A stretch of 64,000 bases of DNA from Phycisphaerae bacterium (lineage in GTDB: Bacteria > Planctomycetota > Phycisphaerae > UBA1845 > Fen-1342), in the NCBI GenBank assembly GCA_030428945.1, contig JAUIEC010000018.1:1-64000 (forward strand), given 5' to 3'. Of the stretch, positions 41,897 through 50,803 are shown in pieces. A program made the translations under genes and the position numbers. The notes under the pieces were generated by a model that saw only the letters and a list, made by a program, of their open reading frames with translations, was not told the DNA's origin and did not search any database. The first letter of the stretch is position 1. The number at the start of each line of letters is the position of its first letter.

Positions 41897-44513
41897 GATC
41901 CGGCTCGCGGGCTTCGACGACCTGCAGGAAGCGTTCGGCGAATTCGTCAGGCGTGTCGGCGACGTCCCAGTCGCCGATCAGTTCGAAACCAAGCGCGGGC
42001 AGCAGGGCTTCCGGCCGGTTGCGGTTGAAGCGGTTCAGGGCGGTGATGACGCGGTCGGCGAGGTGCGCGGATTCCTCGAGCGAACTGGCGACGACCAGGA
42101 TCCAGTGTCCGGGGTCGACGGAGAACAGCAGGTCTCCGCGGCGAAGCTGGTGCTGGAGGAAGTTGGTGCCGTCGTGCTGGTCGTGGGGGGCGACGGTCTC
42201 GTGGGCGCGGGCCTCGATCAGGCTGACGCGGGTCGAGCCGTTGCGAAGCCGCGGGACGCGCTCGACGTAGTGGCGGATCAGGGCGGCGGGTTCGGCGATC
42301 GGCACGGTGAACGAGAAGGTCGAGCCCCGGCCGGGCTCGCTGCGGACCTCGATGTCGCCGAAGCTGAGGTGGACGAGTTCGCGCACGATGCTGAGGCCGA
42401 GTCCGAAGCCGCGGGTGCTGGAGCGCAGGTTGCCCTCGACCTGCTTGAAGCGTTCGAAGATCAGGGCGAGGTCTTCGGAGCCGATGCCGCGGCCGTTGTC
42501 GGTGACGCCGAAGTGGACGCAGGCGTTCTCGCGGTCGAGCCTGCTCCAGAGGCGGACGTCGCCGCCGGCGTGCGAGAACTTGAACGCGTTGATGCACAGG
42601 TTGATCAGGACGCGGCCGATCTTCTCGGGATCGCAGTAGAGGTCGGGCAGGTCCGGGCCGGGCTCGAGGTGCAGGGTGACTTCGCTGGCGGCGGCCTTGC
42701 GGGTCAGGGTGGTTCCGACGCGTTCGAAGATGGCGGCGGCGGGCACCCGCAGGCGGGCGACGCCGAGCTGGCCGGACTCGAGTTTGCTGATGTCGAGCAT
42801 GTCATCGATCATGATGGCGAGGTCATCGACGCGGTTGAGGACGGTGCCGAGGTACTCGCGCTGTTCGTCGGTGGTGGGTCCGACGAGTCCGTCGGCGATG
42901 ATCGCGGTGAATTCCTTGATGACGGTCAGCGGGGTGCGGAACTCGTGGGAGACGTTGTCGACGAATTCGTGGGCGGTGTCGTAGAGTTCGGCCAGGCGGC
43001 GGTTCTTGGCGGCGAGTTCCTCGTTCTTCAGGCTGACTTCGGCGAGCAGGCGGCGGTTCTCGGCCTCGACGGTGCGGCGGTCGTGGCGGGTCGAGGCGTT
43101 TTCGAGGGCGCGGCGGAGGACGTCGGGGTTGACGTCGGCCTTGACGAGATAGTCGTCGGCGCCATGTCGCATCAGGTCGGTGGCGATCTTCTCGTCGCCG
43201 TGGCCGGTCAGGCAGATGATCGGTCCGAAGTAGCCGGCGGCGCGGAGGCCCTTGAGCACTTCGAGTCCGCACTGTCCGCCGAGGACGTAGTCGAGGAAGA
43301 TCACGTCGGCGGCCTGGCGGGTGGCGACGTCGCGGGCGGCGTCGAGGTCGCGGACGTCGTGCAGGTCGAAGTCGAGTCCCTGGACGCGTTCGAGCTGGCG
43401 GCGGAGCAGTTCGACGTCGCCGGGGTCATCGTCGACGACCAGGATGCGGCGGACCTCGACCGGCTGCGGGGCGTGGTCGGTCTGGCTGTTGTGCTCGATG
43501 TGCACGCAGTTGCGGCCGGCGTCCTTGGCGTCGTAGAGGGCCCGGTCGGCGCGTTCGACGACCGCCTCGGCGGTGTCGCCCCGGGCGGCGGCGGCGACGC
43601 CGAGGCTGGCGGTGACGCGGTTGGCGACGTGGCTGGCATGGTGCGGCAGTTTCAGGTCGAAGATCGCGAGGCGGATGCGCTCGGCCAGTCCGGCCGCGTC
43701 GGCGAGCGGGGTATCGGGCAGCAGGATGACGAATTCCTCGCCGCCGTAGCGGCCGACGAAGTCGGTTCGGCGGCAGGTGCTGGAGACGGCGTCGGCGACG
43801 GCCTGGAGGACTTCGTCGCCGGCCTGGTGCCCCTGCGAGTCGTTCAGCAGTTTGAAGTGGTCCAGGTCGAGCATGATGATCGCATACGGCGCGCGGCAGC
43901 GGATGGTTCGCTCGTGCTCGGCGGCGTGGGCTTCCTCCCAGGCGCCGCGGTTGAGCAGGCCGGTCATGGTGTCGAGCCGGCCGGTGCGGGCCAGTTCCTG
44001 GTTCAGGGCGGCGATCTGTCGGGCGGCGCGGCGTTGCTCGTCGGCGAGCTGGGCGGTCAGGCGCCGTTCGCGGGCGGCCAGGCTGGCGGATTCGATCGCG
44101 TGGCGGAGGACGTCGGCGTTGAGGTCGCGCTTGGCGATATAGGCGTCGGCGCCGTTGCGGGCGAGTTCCGAGACGATGTAGGGATCGTCCTGGCCGGTGA
44201 TGACGATCACCGGGGTGAGCAGGCCGTCGTTCCGCAGGCGGCGGAGCAGGGCGCTGCCGGTGGTGGTGCCGAGATCGTAGTCGAGGAAGATCAGGTCGGT
44301 GGGTTGCTCGGCCAGGTGGCGCGCGGCCTGTTCGGGGGACGGGCAGTGCGTGAACGCGAGCGGCGGCCCGCCGAGCGCTTCGAGGTGGCGCTGCAGGATG
44401 GCGGCGTCGGCCGTGTCGTCATCGAGCGAGAGGATTCGCAGCGCCGGCTCCGAATCGTTCGCCGCGAGACTCACGGGCAGGACGGCTGCGACTGGAGGCT
44501 GTTCCTGAGGCAT
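41889..44513 (-). CDS. REC-GGDEF-REC-histidine kinase hybrid
   Basis: 874 residues. REC1 (about 25-145, phospho-Asp in IFLDYDLG), GGDEF (about 175-335, GGEEF at 257-261, probably an active diguanylate cyclase), REC2 (about 350-470, IFLDYVLGG), HisKA (His523 in VSHEFRTPL), HATPase (about 630-745, VTDNGRGIG, STRGFGLGLSI). Residues about 755-860 resemble a GGDEF domain that has lost its signature (SVDPGHW). No membrane segment. Start ATG 44513 lies inside the upstream kinase gene (43-bp overlap). It links phosphotransfer to cyclic-di-GMP within one chain. Confidence 0.9.
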   Translation of the reverse strand: MPQEQPPVAAVLPVSLAANDSEPALRILSLDDDTADAAILQRHLEALGGPPLAFTHCPSPEQAARHLAEQPTDLIFLDYDLGTTTGSALLRRLRNDGLLTPVIVITGQDDPYIVSELARNGADAYIAKRDLNADVLRHAIESASLAARERRLTAQLADEQRRAARQIAALNQELARTGRLDTMTGLLNRGAWEEAHAAEHERTIRCRAPYAIIMLDLDHFKLLNDSQGHQAGDEVLQAVADAVSSTCRRTDFVGRYGGEEFVILLPDTPLADAAGLAERIRLAIFDLKLPHHASHVANRVTASLGVAAAARGDTAEAVVERADRALYDAKDAGRNCVHIEHNSQTDHAPQPVEVRRILVVDDDPGDVELLRRQLERVQGLDFDLHDVRDLDAARDVATRQAADVIFLDYVLGGQCGLEVLKGLRAAGYFGPIICLTGHGDEKIATDLMRHGADDYLVKADVNPDVLRRALENASTRHDRRTVEAENRRLLAEVSLKNEELAAKNRRLAELYDTAHEFVDNVSHEFRTPLTVIKEFTAIIADGLVGPTTDEQREYLGTVLNRVDDLAIMIDDMLDISKLESGQLGVARLRVPAAAIFERVGTTLTRKAAASEVTLHLEPGPDLPDLYCDPEKIGRVLINLCINAFKFSHAGGDVRLWSRLDRENACVHFGVTDNGRGIGSEDLALIFERFKQVEGNLRSSTRGFGLGLSIVRELVHLSFGDIEVRSEPGRGSTFSFTVPIAEPAALIRHYVERVPRLRNGSTRVSLIEARAHETVAPHDQHDGTNFLQHQLRRGDLLFSVDPGHWILVVASSLEESAHLADRVITALNRFNRNRPEALLPALGFELIGDWDVADTPDEFAERFLQVVEAREPDHA

Positions 44514-45727
44514 TCCGAATGATCCCTGTGCAGTCCTAGCGTGAAGCGAAAGTGTGAGCCGGTGCCCGGTTCGGATTCGACCCAGATGCGTCCCTCGTGG
44601 CGTTCGATCGCCTTGCGGCAGATGGCCAGGCCGATCCCGGTGCCGTCGTATTCGCTGCGCCCGTGCAGCCGCTTGAACGGCGCGAAGACCTGGTCGGTGT
44701 ACTCGGCGGGGATGCCGATTCCGTTGTCGCGGACGCCGAAGATCCAGGCGCCGCTCCGCTGCTCGGCGGTGATTCGAATCTCGGCCGGCCGGTCGGGATG
44801 GGCGTACTTGAGCGCGTTGCCGACCAGGTTCTGGTAGAGCTGGGTCAGCAGCGTGCGATCGCCGAAGACGGTCGGCAGTGGCTCGACGTGGATCCGTGCG
44901 CCGCTACTTCGGACGCGTTCCGAAAGGGCGGCCAGGGCGTCCTGCACGCAGTCGCCCAGTTCGAGCGGGTTGACCTGCAGGGCCGAGCGTCCGCTGCGGG
45001 AGAGCGCCAGCAGGTCGTTGACGAGTTTCTGCATCCGGCCGGCGGCGTCGACGATGAAGTCCAGGTCCTGGGTGGCGCGGGGTGGCAGGTCGCCGTCGAT
45101 GTCCTGTCGGAGCAGGGCGCTGAAGGACATCAGCTTGCGGAGCGGTTCCTGCAGGTCGTGCGAGGCGATGTGGGTGAATTCATCGAGTTCGCGGTTGAGC
45201 TGGCTGAGCTCGGCGTTGATCTGGGTGAGCCGGCCGGCCTTGCGGCGCAGTTCGAGCTGCGAGCTGGCCTGGTGGGCGAGTGCGGTCAGGTCCTCGAGTT
45301 GCCGCGTGGTCAGTTCGCGGGGCGTCGTGTCGATCACGCACAGGGTTCCGAGCGCGTGTCCGTCGGCGGTCCGCAGGGGCACGCCGGCGTAAAAGCGGAT
45401 ATGGGGTGGTCCGGTGACCAGGCCGTTGTCGACCGTGCGCGGGTCGCGGGTCGCGTCCGGGACGATCAGCGGCGTGTCGCCGAGAATCGCGTGGGCACAG
45501 AAGGCGGACTCGCGGGGCGTCTGGGGCGCCTCCAGGCCGCAGGCGGACTTGAACCACTGGCGGTCGTCGTCGACCAGGCTGACGAGCGAGATCGGCGTCT
45601 CGCACAGGCGGGCGGCCAGTTGGGTCAGGTCGTCGAAGGATCGTTCCGGCGGAGTGTCCAGGATGCGGCACTGCAACAGGGCCGTCATGCGGGCGGCTTC
45701 GTCGGGCGGCAGGGCGGCGGCTGGCAA
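44471..45727 (-). CDS. GAF-domain sensor histidine kinase
   Basis: 418 residues, cytoplasmic: GAF (about 25-165; ESAFCAHAILG, DPRTVDNGLVTG, FYAGVPLRT), HisKA with His190 in ASHDLQEPLRK, HATPase (about 290-405; NLVGNALKYAH, VRDNGIGIP, GTGIGLAICRK). The HDLQEP form is typical of phytochrome-like kinases. Starts at TTG 45727 with AGGAG seven bases upstream. First gene of a four-gene overlapping operon. Confidence 0.9.
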   Translation of the reverse strand: MPAAALPPDEAARMTALLQCRILDTPPERSFDDLTQLAARLCETPISLVSLVDDDRQWFKSACGLEAPQTPRESAFCAHAILGDTPLIVPDATRDPRTVDNGLVTGPPHIRFYAGVPLRTADGHALGTLCVIDTTPRELTTRQLEDLTALAHQASSQLELRRKAGRLTQINAELSQLNRELDEFTHIASHDLQEPLRKLMSFSALLRQDIDGDLPPRATQDLDFIVDAAGRMQKLVNDLLALSRSGRSALQVNPLELGDCVQDALAALSERVRSSGARIHVEPLPTVFGDRTLLTQLYQNLVGNALKYAHPDRPAEIRITAEQRSGAWIFGVRDNGIGIPAEYTDQVFAPFKRLHGRSEYDGTGIGLAICRKAIERHEGRIWVESEPGTGSHFRFTLGLHRDHSECLRNSLQSQPSCP

Positions 45728-45965
45728 CTTGAGACTCCTGGCGCGAACGCCTTGTTCACGCTGTGCGAATCATCGGACCAATGGCGTTGCGGGATGAGGC
45801 CGTAGGCGGGCGCTCCAATGGTGCGTTCGGGGGAGCGCGGGCGAGCGTCGCTGCCCGGGGCGGGCGGGATGTTTTTTCAGACATTCGGCGTGAGGTACCG
45901 GCCGCGGGCCCGTTGGATGGCCTGCTGAAACGAAACAAGGTCCGGATCCGCCTGGAGCGTCTGCG
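45728..45965. other. Intergenic region between the phosphorelay operon and a secreted protein gene
   Basis: A 238-bp divergent region. Promoters for both sides are expected here, but I see no clear hexamers. Confidence 0.3.
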
Positions 45966-47378
45966 ATGGTATCTGCCGAATTTGCGCGTGGTCGACTGTT
46001 GAGCCTGTGTCTGCTGGTGGTGCCGGCGCTGGGGGATCCGACCGTGACGCCGCCGGGCGGTTATTCGGACCCCGCGGCAAAGTCGTTGGCGCAGGCCGCG
46101 ACGCTGTGCGGACCGGAGTGGGTCGCGACTTTCGCGGGTGCCACGGCTGTCGACGGGCCGGTGCACGCGCTGGCGGTCTTCGACGACGGCAGCGGGCCGG
46201 CGCTGTACGCGGGCGGCACGTTCCCGGCCGCGGGTGCGGCCGGTCCGAACCTGGCTCGCTGGGACGGCGCGGGCTGGTCCGGACTGGGGACCGGCGCGAA
46301 CGGCAGCGTCTACGCGCTGGCGGTCTTTGACGACGGCGGCGGTCCGGCGCTGTATGCGGCCGGGGACTTCACGATGGTGGACGGTGTTGCGGCGAATCGC
46401 ATCGCCCGCTGGGACGGAGTCGGCTGGTCGCCGCTGGGGGCGGGTGTGGATGACTGGATCCGGACGCTGCAGGTGTACGACGACGGCAGCGGTCCGGCCC
46501 TGTATGCCGGGGGCGGGTTCCTGCACGCGGGCGGCGCGGCGGCCGGGCACATCGCCCGCTGGGATGGTGGTGCGTGGTCGGCGCTGGGCGGTGGCGCCAA
46601 CGGGCTGGTGCTGGCGCTGACCGTGTTTGACGACGGCCAGGGCGGCGGTTCGATGCTGTACGCGGGCGGCAGTTTCCTGGCGGTGGACGGATTCAGCAGC
46701 GAGCGTCTGGCCCGCTGGGACGGGTCGGCCTGGTCCTCGATCGGGGCCGTTGGTGGAACGGTGCGGGCGCTGCAGGTCTTCGATGACGGAAGCGGGCCGG
46801 GGCTTTACGCGGCCGGTCAGATCAGTTCGGCCGGTGGGGTTGCGGTTGCGGGTCTGGCGCGGTGGGACGGTCTGGGCTGGAGCGGGCTGGGGGCCGGCGT
46901 GGACGGTCACCTGTTTCACCAGGTGGGAGCCCTGGCGGTTCATGACGATGGCAGCGGGCCGGCGCTGTACGCGGGCGGTTCGTTCACCGAAGCGGGCGGC
47001 TCGAGTGCGAACCGGATGGCGCGCTGGGACGGTGCGGCCTGGGCGGCGCTGGGGAGCGGGATCGGGGCGACGGACTGGTGGGAGGGTGTCGACGCGCTGG
47101 CGGTCTTTGACGACGGGTCCGGTCCGGCGCTGTACATCGGCGGAGACTTCGTGGACACGCCGGCGGGCGATGCCTACCTCGCGCGGTGGGGTGGCTGCGA
47201 AGCGTTCCCGGGCGACGTGGACGGCGACGGCGACGTGGACCTTTCGGACCTGGCGGAGATGCTGATCGACTTCGGCTGCCAGTCGCCGCCGGCGGCGGTG
47301 TGCGTCGGAGACGCCGACGGCGACGGCGACACGGACATTGCGGACCTGGCGGTGCTGCTGGCGAACTTCGGGGAATAG
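45966..47378 (+). CDS. Secreted repeat protein with dockerin-like calcium-binding tail
   Basis: 470 residues with a signal peptide (about 1-23). Residues about 60-405 hold seven copies of a 45-52 residue unit: ALAVFDDGSGPALYAGG, a short strand, then ARWDG and WSxLG, suggesting a beta-propeller. Residues about 412-470 hold two Asp-rich calcium loops, DVDGDGDVDLSDLAEML and DADGDGDTDIADLAVLL, in dockerin/EF-hand form. This tail is a hallmark of planctomycete secreted proteins. Exported; perhaps surface-anchored through the tail. Function unknown. Confidence 0.9.
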   Translation: MVSAEFARGRLLSLCLLVVPALGDPTVTPPGGYSDPAAKSLAQAATLCGPEWVATFAGATAVDGPVHALAVFDDGSGPALYAGGTFPAAGAAGPNLARWDGAGWSGLGTGANGSVYALAVFDDGGGPALYAAGDFTMVDGVAANRIARWDGVGWSPLGAGVDDWIRTLQVYDDGSGPALYAGGGFLHAGGAAAGHIARWDGGAWSALGGGANGLVLALTVFDDGQGGGSMLYAGGSFLAVDGFSSERLARWDGSAWSSIGAVGGTVRALQVFDDGSGPGLYAAGQISSAGGVAVAGLARWDGLGWSGLGAGVDGHLFHQVGALAVHDDGSGPALYAGGSFTEAGGSSANRMARWDGAAWAALGSGIGATDWWEGVDALAVFDDGSGPALYIGGDFVDTPAGDAYLARWGGCEAFPGDVDGDGDVDLSDLAEMLIDFGCQSPPAAVCVGDADGDGDTDIADLAVLLANFGE

Positions 47379-47391
47379 GGCGGGGAAGGAA

Positions 47392-47424
47392 GGGAACAGG
47401 GAACAGGGAACAGGGAACAGGGGG
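47392..47424. repeat. Heptamer array GGGAACA
   Basis: Four copies directly after the stop of the secreted repeat protein. Confidence 0.8.
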
Positions 47425-47680
47425 CCCGCTTCCTTCTTCGCCGAGGCCGGGTGTTGAGCGAGCGCACCTGGAGGGACTGGCGGGTGCGGCCTGCCGGTGC
47501 GGCATCGCCGCCTGTGAGTTCCGGCATGCGGTGATCGTGGTCTGATGGGGCATCGCGTTCGGGGCGAAGACGCAAAACTGGCTACTCGGCTGAAAGTGGC
47601 GGAAGTTGCGCTGCCGATACAACGTTCGTGGTCTGGCCGCTGGTGGCCGGGCGGACGGCAGGCGGCGACGGAGTTCCGCG
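47425..47680. other. Intergenic stretch with an element fragment
   Basis: Contains a decayed arm of the inverted-repeat element, GGTGCGGCATCGCCGCCTGTG (47496-47516, one mismatch in the core), and GGAG at 47670 for the next gene. Nothing else recognised. Confidence 0.5.
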
Positions 47681-48532
47681 ATGGGTTCGACAGACGAGTT
47701 CGGGTACATCATCGACAAGCTGCGGCAGGCGCCGTTCCGGGCGGACCCGTTCCGGCACATCGTGATTGACGACCTGTTTTCGGCGGCGCATTTCGAGGCG
47801 ATCACTTCGGCCGCGGAGATTGCGCGGGAGCCGGTGGCGACGACCGAGGATCTGATCGACGACCTGGAGGGTTGCGGGTATCGGATCCAGAGTTTCCCGG
47901 GCTGTACGACGTCGCGGGAGGAGTACCTGTCGTGCTTCAACGCGGGTGCCTGGCCGGTGGACAAGGGGCTGCTGGAGGGCTTCGGCCTGACGATGCGGCT
48001 GCAGTGTTACGAGACGGACGTGCTGGCGCGGGTGGTGGCGTTCTTCAACGCGGATCCGTTCCAGGCGGCGCTGGCGGAGAAGTTCGGGGTCACGCGTCCG
48101 ACGCGGGTGGACACGGCGATTCAGAAGTACCTGCACGGGTACGAGATCAGTCCGCACCCGGACGTGCGTCGCAAGGCGCTGACCTACATGATCAACATCA
48201 ACACGTGCCCGGCCGCGGAGGCGGCGCCGATCCACACGCACCTGCTGCGGTTCAAGCCGGAGCGGTCGTACGTGCAGTCGTTCTGGGAGAACAACCCGCA
48301 GGCCGAGCGTTGCTGGGTTCCGTGGGACTGGTGCGATTCGGTCAGCGAGACGCGACGGAACAACAGCGTCGTCCTGTTCGCGCCGGACTGCGACACGCTG
48401 CACGCGGTCAAGCTGGACTACGATCACCTGGCGTACCAGCGGACGCAGATCTACGGCAACCTGTGGTACGACGAGGCGCCGCTGGAGTATCAGCCGAGCT
48501 ACCAGGAACTGGACGGACTGGTGGCGGTCTAG
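47681..48532 (+). CDS. 2-oxoglutarate/Fe(II)-dependent oxygenase-like protein
   Basis: 283 residues, no signal peptide. The iron-site pattern is seen as SPHPDVRRKALTYM (His-x-Asp) about residue 148 and a later LHAVKLDY with a downstream Arg in QRTQIYGNLWY, fitting a prolyl-hydroxylase-like double-stranded beta-helix. Start ATG 47681 has GGAG seven bases upstream. Substrate unknown; some relatives hydroxylate sugar-nucleotide or peptide groups. Standing alone with repeats on both sides. Confidence 0.78.
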   Translation: MGSTDEFGYIIDKLRQAPFRADPFRHIVIDDLFSAAHFEAITSAAEIAREPVATTEDLIDDLEGCGYRIQSFPGCTTSREEYLSCFNAGAWPVDKGLLEGFGLTMRLQCYETDVLARVVAFFNADPFQAALAEKFGVTRPTRVDTAIQKYLHGYEISPHPDVRRKALTYMININTCPAAEAAPIHTHLLRFKPERSYVQSFWENNPQAERCWVPWDWCDSVSETRRNNSVVLFAPDCDTLHAVKLDYDHLAYQRTQIYGNLWYDEAPLEYQPSYQELDGLVAV

Positions 48533-48537
48533 GGGGC

Positions 48538-48578
48538 AGGGAACAGGGAACAGGGAACAGGGAACAGGGAACAGGGGG
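48538..48578. repeat. Heptamer array GGGAACA
   Basis: Five copies just after the oxygenase stop. The rest of the gap up to 48657 holds nothing recognised. Confidence 0.85.
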
Positions 48579-48657
48579 ACCCGCTGGCTTCTTTGCCGGG
48601 GCTGGGCTTTGCGGTTCCGGACGGCGCAGGGCCGGCTCGGCAGAGGGTGCTGTTCAC

Positions 48658-48872
48658 GAGCCGTGGCACGGATCTCCCCGCGTGAGAAGGCACTGTTCAA
48701 GGGCTCAGGAGCCGTGGCACTGATCTCCTCGTGTGAGAAGGCACTGTTCAAGGGCTCAAGAGCCGTGGCACCTGATCTCCTCGCATGAGAAGACACTGCC
48801 CAGGAGCCGTGGCACCAGCATTCCGTGCGTGAGAAGACACTGCCAAGAGCAGTGGCACCAGAACTCCGCGCG
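48658..48872. repeat. Tandem array of a 43-51 bp unit
   Basis: Units begin GAGCCGTGGCAC at 48658, 48709, 48760 and 48804, and a last partial GAGCAGTGGCAC at 48847. Periods are 51, 51, 44 and 43 bp; later units lost part of GGGCTCAAG. Each contains a GTGAGAAG and a CACTG-N-CAAG, which with the next unit's GAGC makes a possible hairpin. Single related copies lie near 20360 and 40432. It lies between convergent genes. Confidence 0.85.
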
Positions 48873-48903
48873 CCCTGGCTCCCTGGCCCCTGGCTTTCTC
48901 GAC

Positions 48904-50799
48904 CTAGAGCCTCACTGTCGCGGGCGTCTCGGGGCGCTCGGCGCACTGGCAGGCGGCGAGCGTGAAGCGGAAGTGGGCGCCCCGGTCGGGTTCGGACTCG
49001 ACCCAGATGCGGCCGCCGTGGCGGTGGACGACCTTCTCGCAGATGGCCAGCCCGATGCCGGTACCTTCGTAGTTGGCCCGGGCGTGCAGTCGTTTGAAGG
49101 GGGCGAAGATCATCTCGGCGTAGGCGGCGTCGATGCCGATGCCGTTGTCGCGGACGCCGAGGACGCACTCGTCGCCGCGCCGCTCGGCCGTCAGGTGCAG
49201 TTCGACGCGCTGGCCGGGGCGGACGAATTTGAGCGCGTTGCCGATCAGGTTCTGGTAGAGCTGGGTCAGCAGGGCCGCGTCGCCGTTGACCTGCGGCAGC
49301 GGATCGCGGCGGATCAGCGGGTCGTCCGCGTCGATCCGGTCGCTGAGCACTTCGAGGGCATTGTCGACGCAGGTGTCCAGCGAGACCGGCACGCAATGCA
49401 GGTCGCGGTTGCCCGAGCGGGCGAACAGCAGCAGGTCCTGAACCAGGACCTTCATCCGGTGGGCCGCGTCGGTGATGTAACGCAGGTCGGTGGCCGCCTT
49501 TTCGGGCAGGTCGCCGCCGAGGTCGATCGGCAGCAACTGGCTGAACGAGAGCAGCTTGCGAAGCGGTTCCTGCAGGTCGTGGCTGGCGACGTAGGTGAAC
49601 TGGTCAAGCTCGGCGTTGCGCGTCGAGAGGGCTTCCTCCTTGCGCCGCAGTTCCTGCTCGGAAGCGCGGGCCTGGGCCAGCAGTTCCTCGATCTGTTCGC
49701 TGCGGCCGCGGAAGACCTGCGCGGCGGCGGAAATCTCGCCGATCTCGTCCCGGCGTCCGGCATACGGAATCACCGGGGTTTCGCGTCCGGCCGCCAGGTC
49801 ACGGAGGGTGCTGGTGATCTGCTGGAGAGGCGGGGCGATGCTGCGGCTGATCCAGACGCCGGCGAGCAGGCCGAGAATGATCGTGCCGACCGCGATGGCA
49901 TTGCTGGCGAAGGCGAACTGGCGATGGTCGGTCCCCATCGCTTCGGTGAGCCGGTTGATCGACTCGGTGCTGGCGGCCCGGACCTGGCCGGAGAGTCGCA
50001 GGAACTCGGCGGTTTCGCCGGCCATCGCGACGTTGACGAGGTACAGGTAGGCGCGGGTGGCCTGGACCATGGCGATCAGGGCGTTCTCGTATTCGCTGAC
50101 GGCGCCGGCGTGGGCGGCGTCGCAGGGGAACGGGGCGTGCCGTTCGATCTGGTCGAACTCGGTCCGCAGTTCGGCGAGTTGCCGGCGGGCGCGGGCCACC
50201 AGTTCGGAGTCGGGTTCGGCGAGGAACCGGAGCGTGGCGATCTGCGCTTCGCGGAGGCGGTTCTGCCCCCGCAGGGCGGGGACCATCACGTTGGCGTCGC
50301 CGGTCGCGACCAGCGCGTCGAGCGAGGCCTGGATCCGGTTGTAGGCGGGTCGCAGCGTTTCGCGGACCAGTCGGTCGCGCGTGTCGCGGTCCCGGATCAC
50401 GGCGTCGTACAACTCGCGGTGCCGCTGCAGGTGGCCGAGCATCCTGGTGACGTGTTCGCCCCGGTCGCCGACGGCCAGGACCTGCAGACGCTGCTGGATG
50501 GTCTCGTGCAGGCGCACCGTGCGGGCGGCGGTCGAGCGTGTTCCGGTCTGCACGTAGAGCAGGACGCCGCGCTCGAGTTCGCGCACGGCGGTGTCCAGGT
50601 CGGAACTGGCGATCAGTTTCTTGCGGAGCGCATTCTGTACTTCCAGGTCCCGGGTGGCCTGGTCCTGGCCGACGTGGGCGACGATCGCGATGCAGACGTG
50701 CAGCCCGAGCACGACCAGGAAGCCGAGCGCGATGCGGGTGCTGACGCGGAAGCGCGGCAAACGGTCGGTCAGGCTCTTGCGGGGCGGCACCGGCTGCAT
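48904..50799 (-). CDS. Membrane sensor histidine kinase with HAMP domain
   Basis: 631 residues. TM1 (about 22-42), a long helical periplasmic sensor (about 43-305), TM2 (about 306-326), HAMP (about 327-380), coiled coil (about 385-400), HisKA with His407 in ASHDLQEPLRK, HATPase (about 505-615; NLIGNALKF, VRDNGIGID, GTGIGLAICEK). Kinase half resembles that of 44471-45727. Follows a Tat-exported solute-binding protein by 4 bp, so its periplasmic domain may read the loaded binding protein. Partner regulator is likely the REC protein at 52084. Confidence 0.9.
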   Translation of the reverse strand: MQPVPPRKSLTDRLPRFRVSTRIALGFLVVLGLHVCIAIVAHVGQDQATRDLEVQNALRKKLIASSDLDTAVRELERGVLLYVQTGTRSTAARTVRLHETIQQRLQVLAVGDRGEHVTRMLGHLQRHRELYDAVIRDRDTRDRLVRETLRPAYNRIQASLDALVATGDANVMVPALRGQNRLREAQIATLRFLAEPDSELVARARRQLAELRTEFDQIERHAPFPCDAAHAGAVSEYENALIAMVQATRAYLYLVNVAMAGETAEFLRLSGQVRAASTESINRLTEAMGTDHRQFAFASNAIAVGTIILGLLAGVWISRSIAPPLQQITSTLRDLAAGRETPVIPYAGRRDEIGEISAAAQVFRGRSEQIEELLAQARASEQELRRKEEALSTRNAELDQFTYVASHDLQEPLRKLLSFSQLLPIDLGGDLPEKAATDLRYITDAAHRMKVLVQDLLLFARSGNRDLHCVPVSLDTCVDNALEVLSDRIDADDPLIRRDPLPQVNGDAALLTQLYQNLIGNALKFVRPGQRVELHLTAERRGDECVLGVRDNGIGIDAAYAEMIFAPFKRLHARANYEGTGIGLAICEKVVHRHGGRIWVESEPDRGAHFRFTLAACQCAERPETPATVRL

Positions 50800-50803
50800 C
50801 TCC

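Noticed and set aside
41850..44522. An 890-codon plus-strand frame opposite the hybrid kinase
   Set aside because: Shadow of the REC-GGDEF-REC-kinase gene, rich in Val/Glu/Gly without motifs.
48658..48872. CRISPR array in the 43-51 bp tandem
   Set aside because: The whole unit is repeated, including the would-be spacers, and the period varies.
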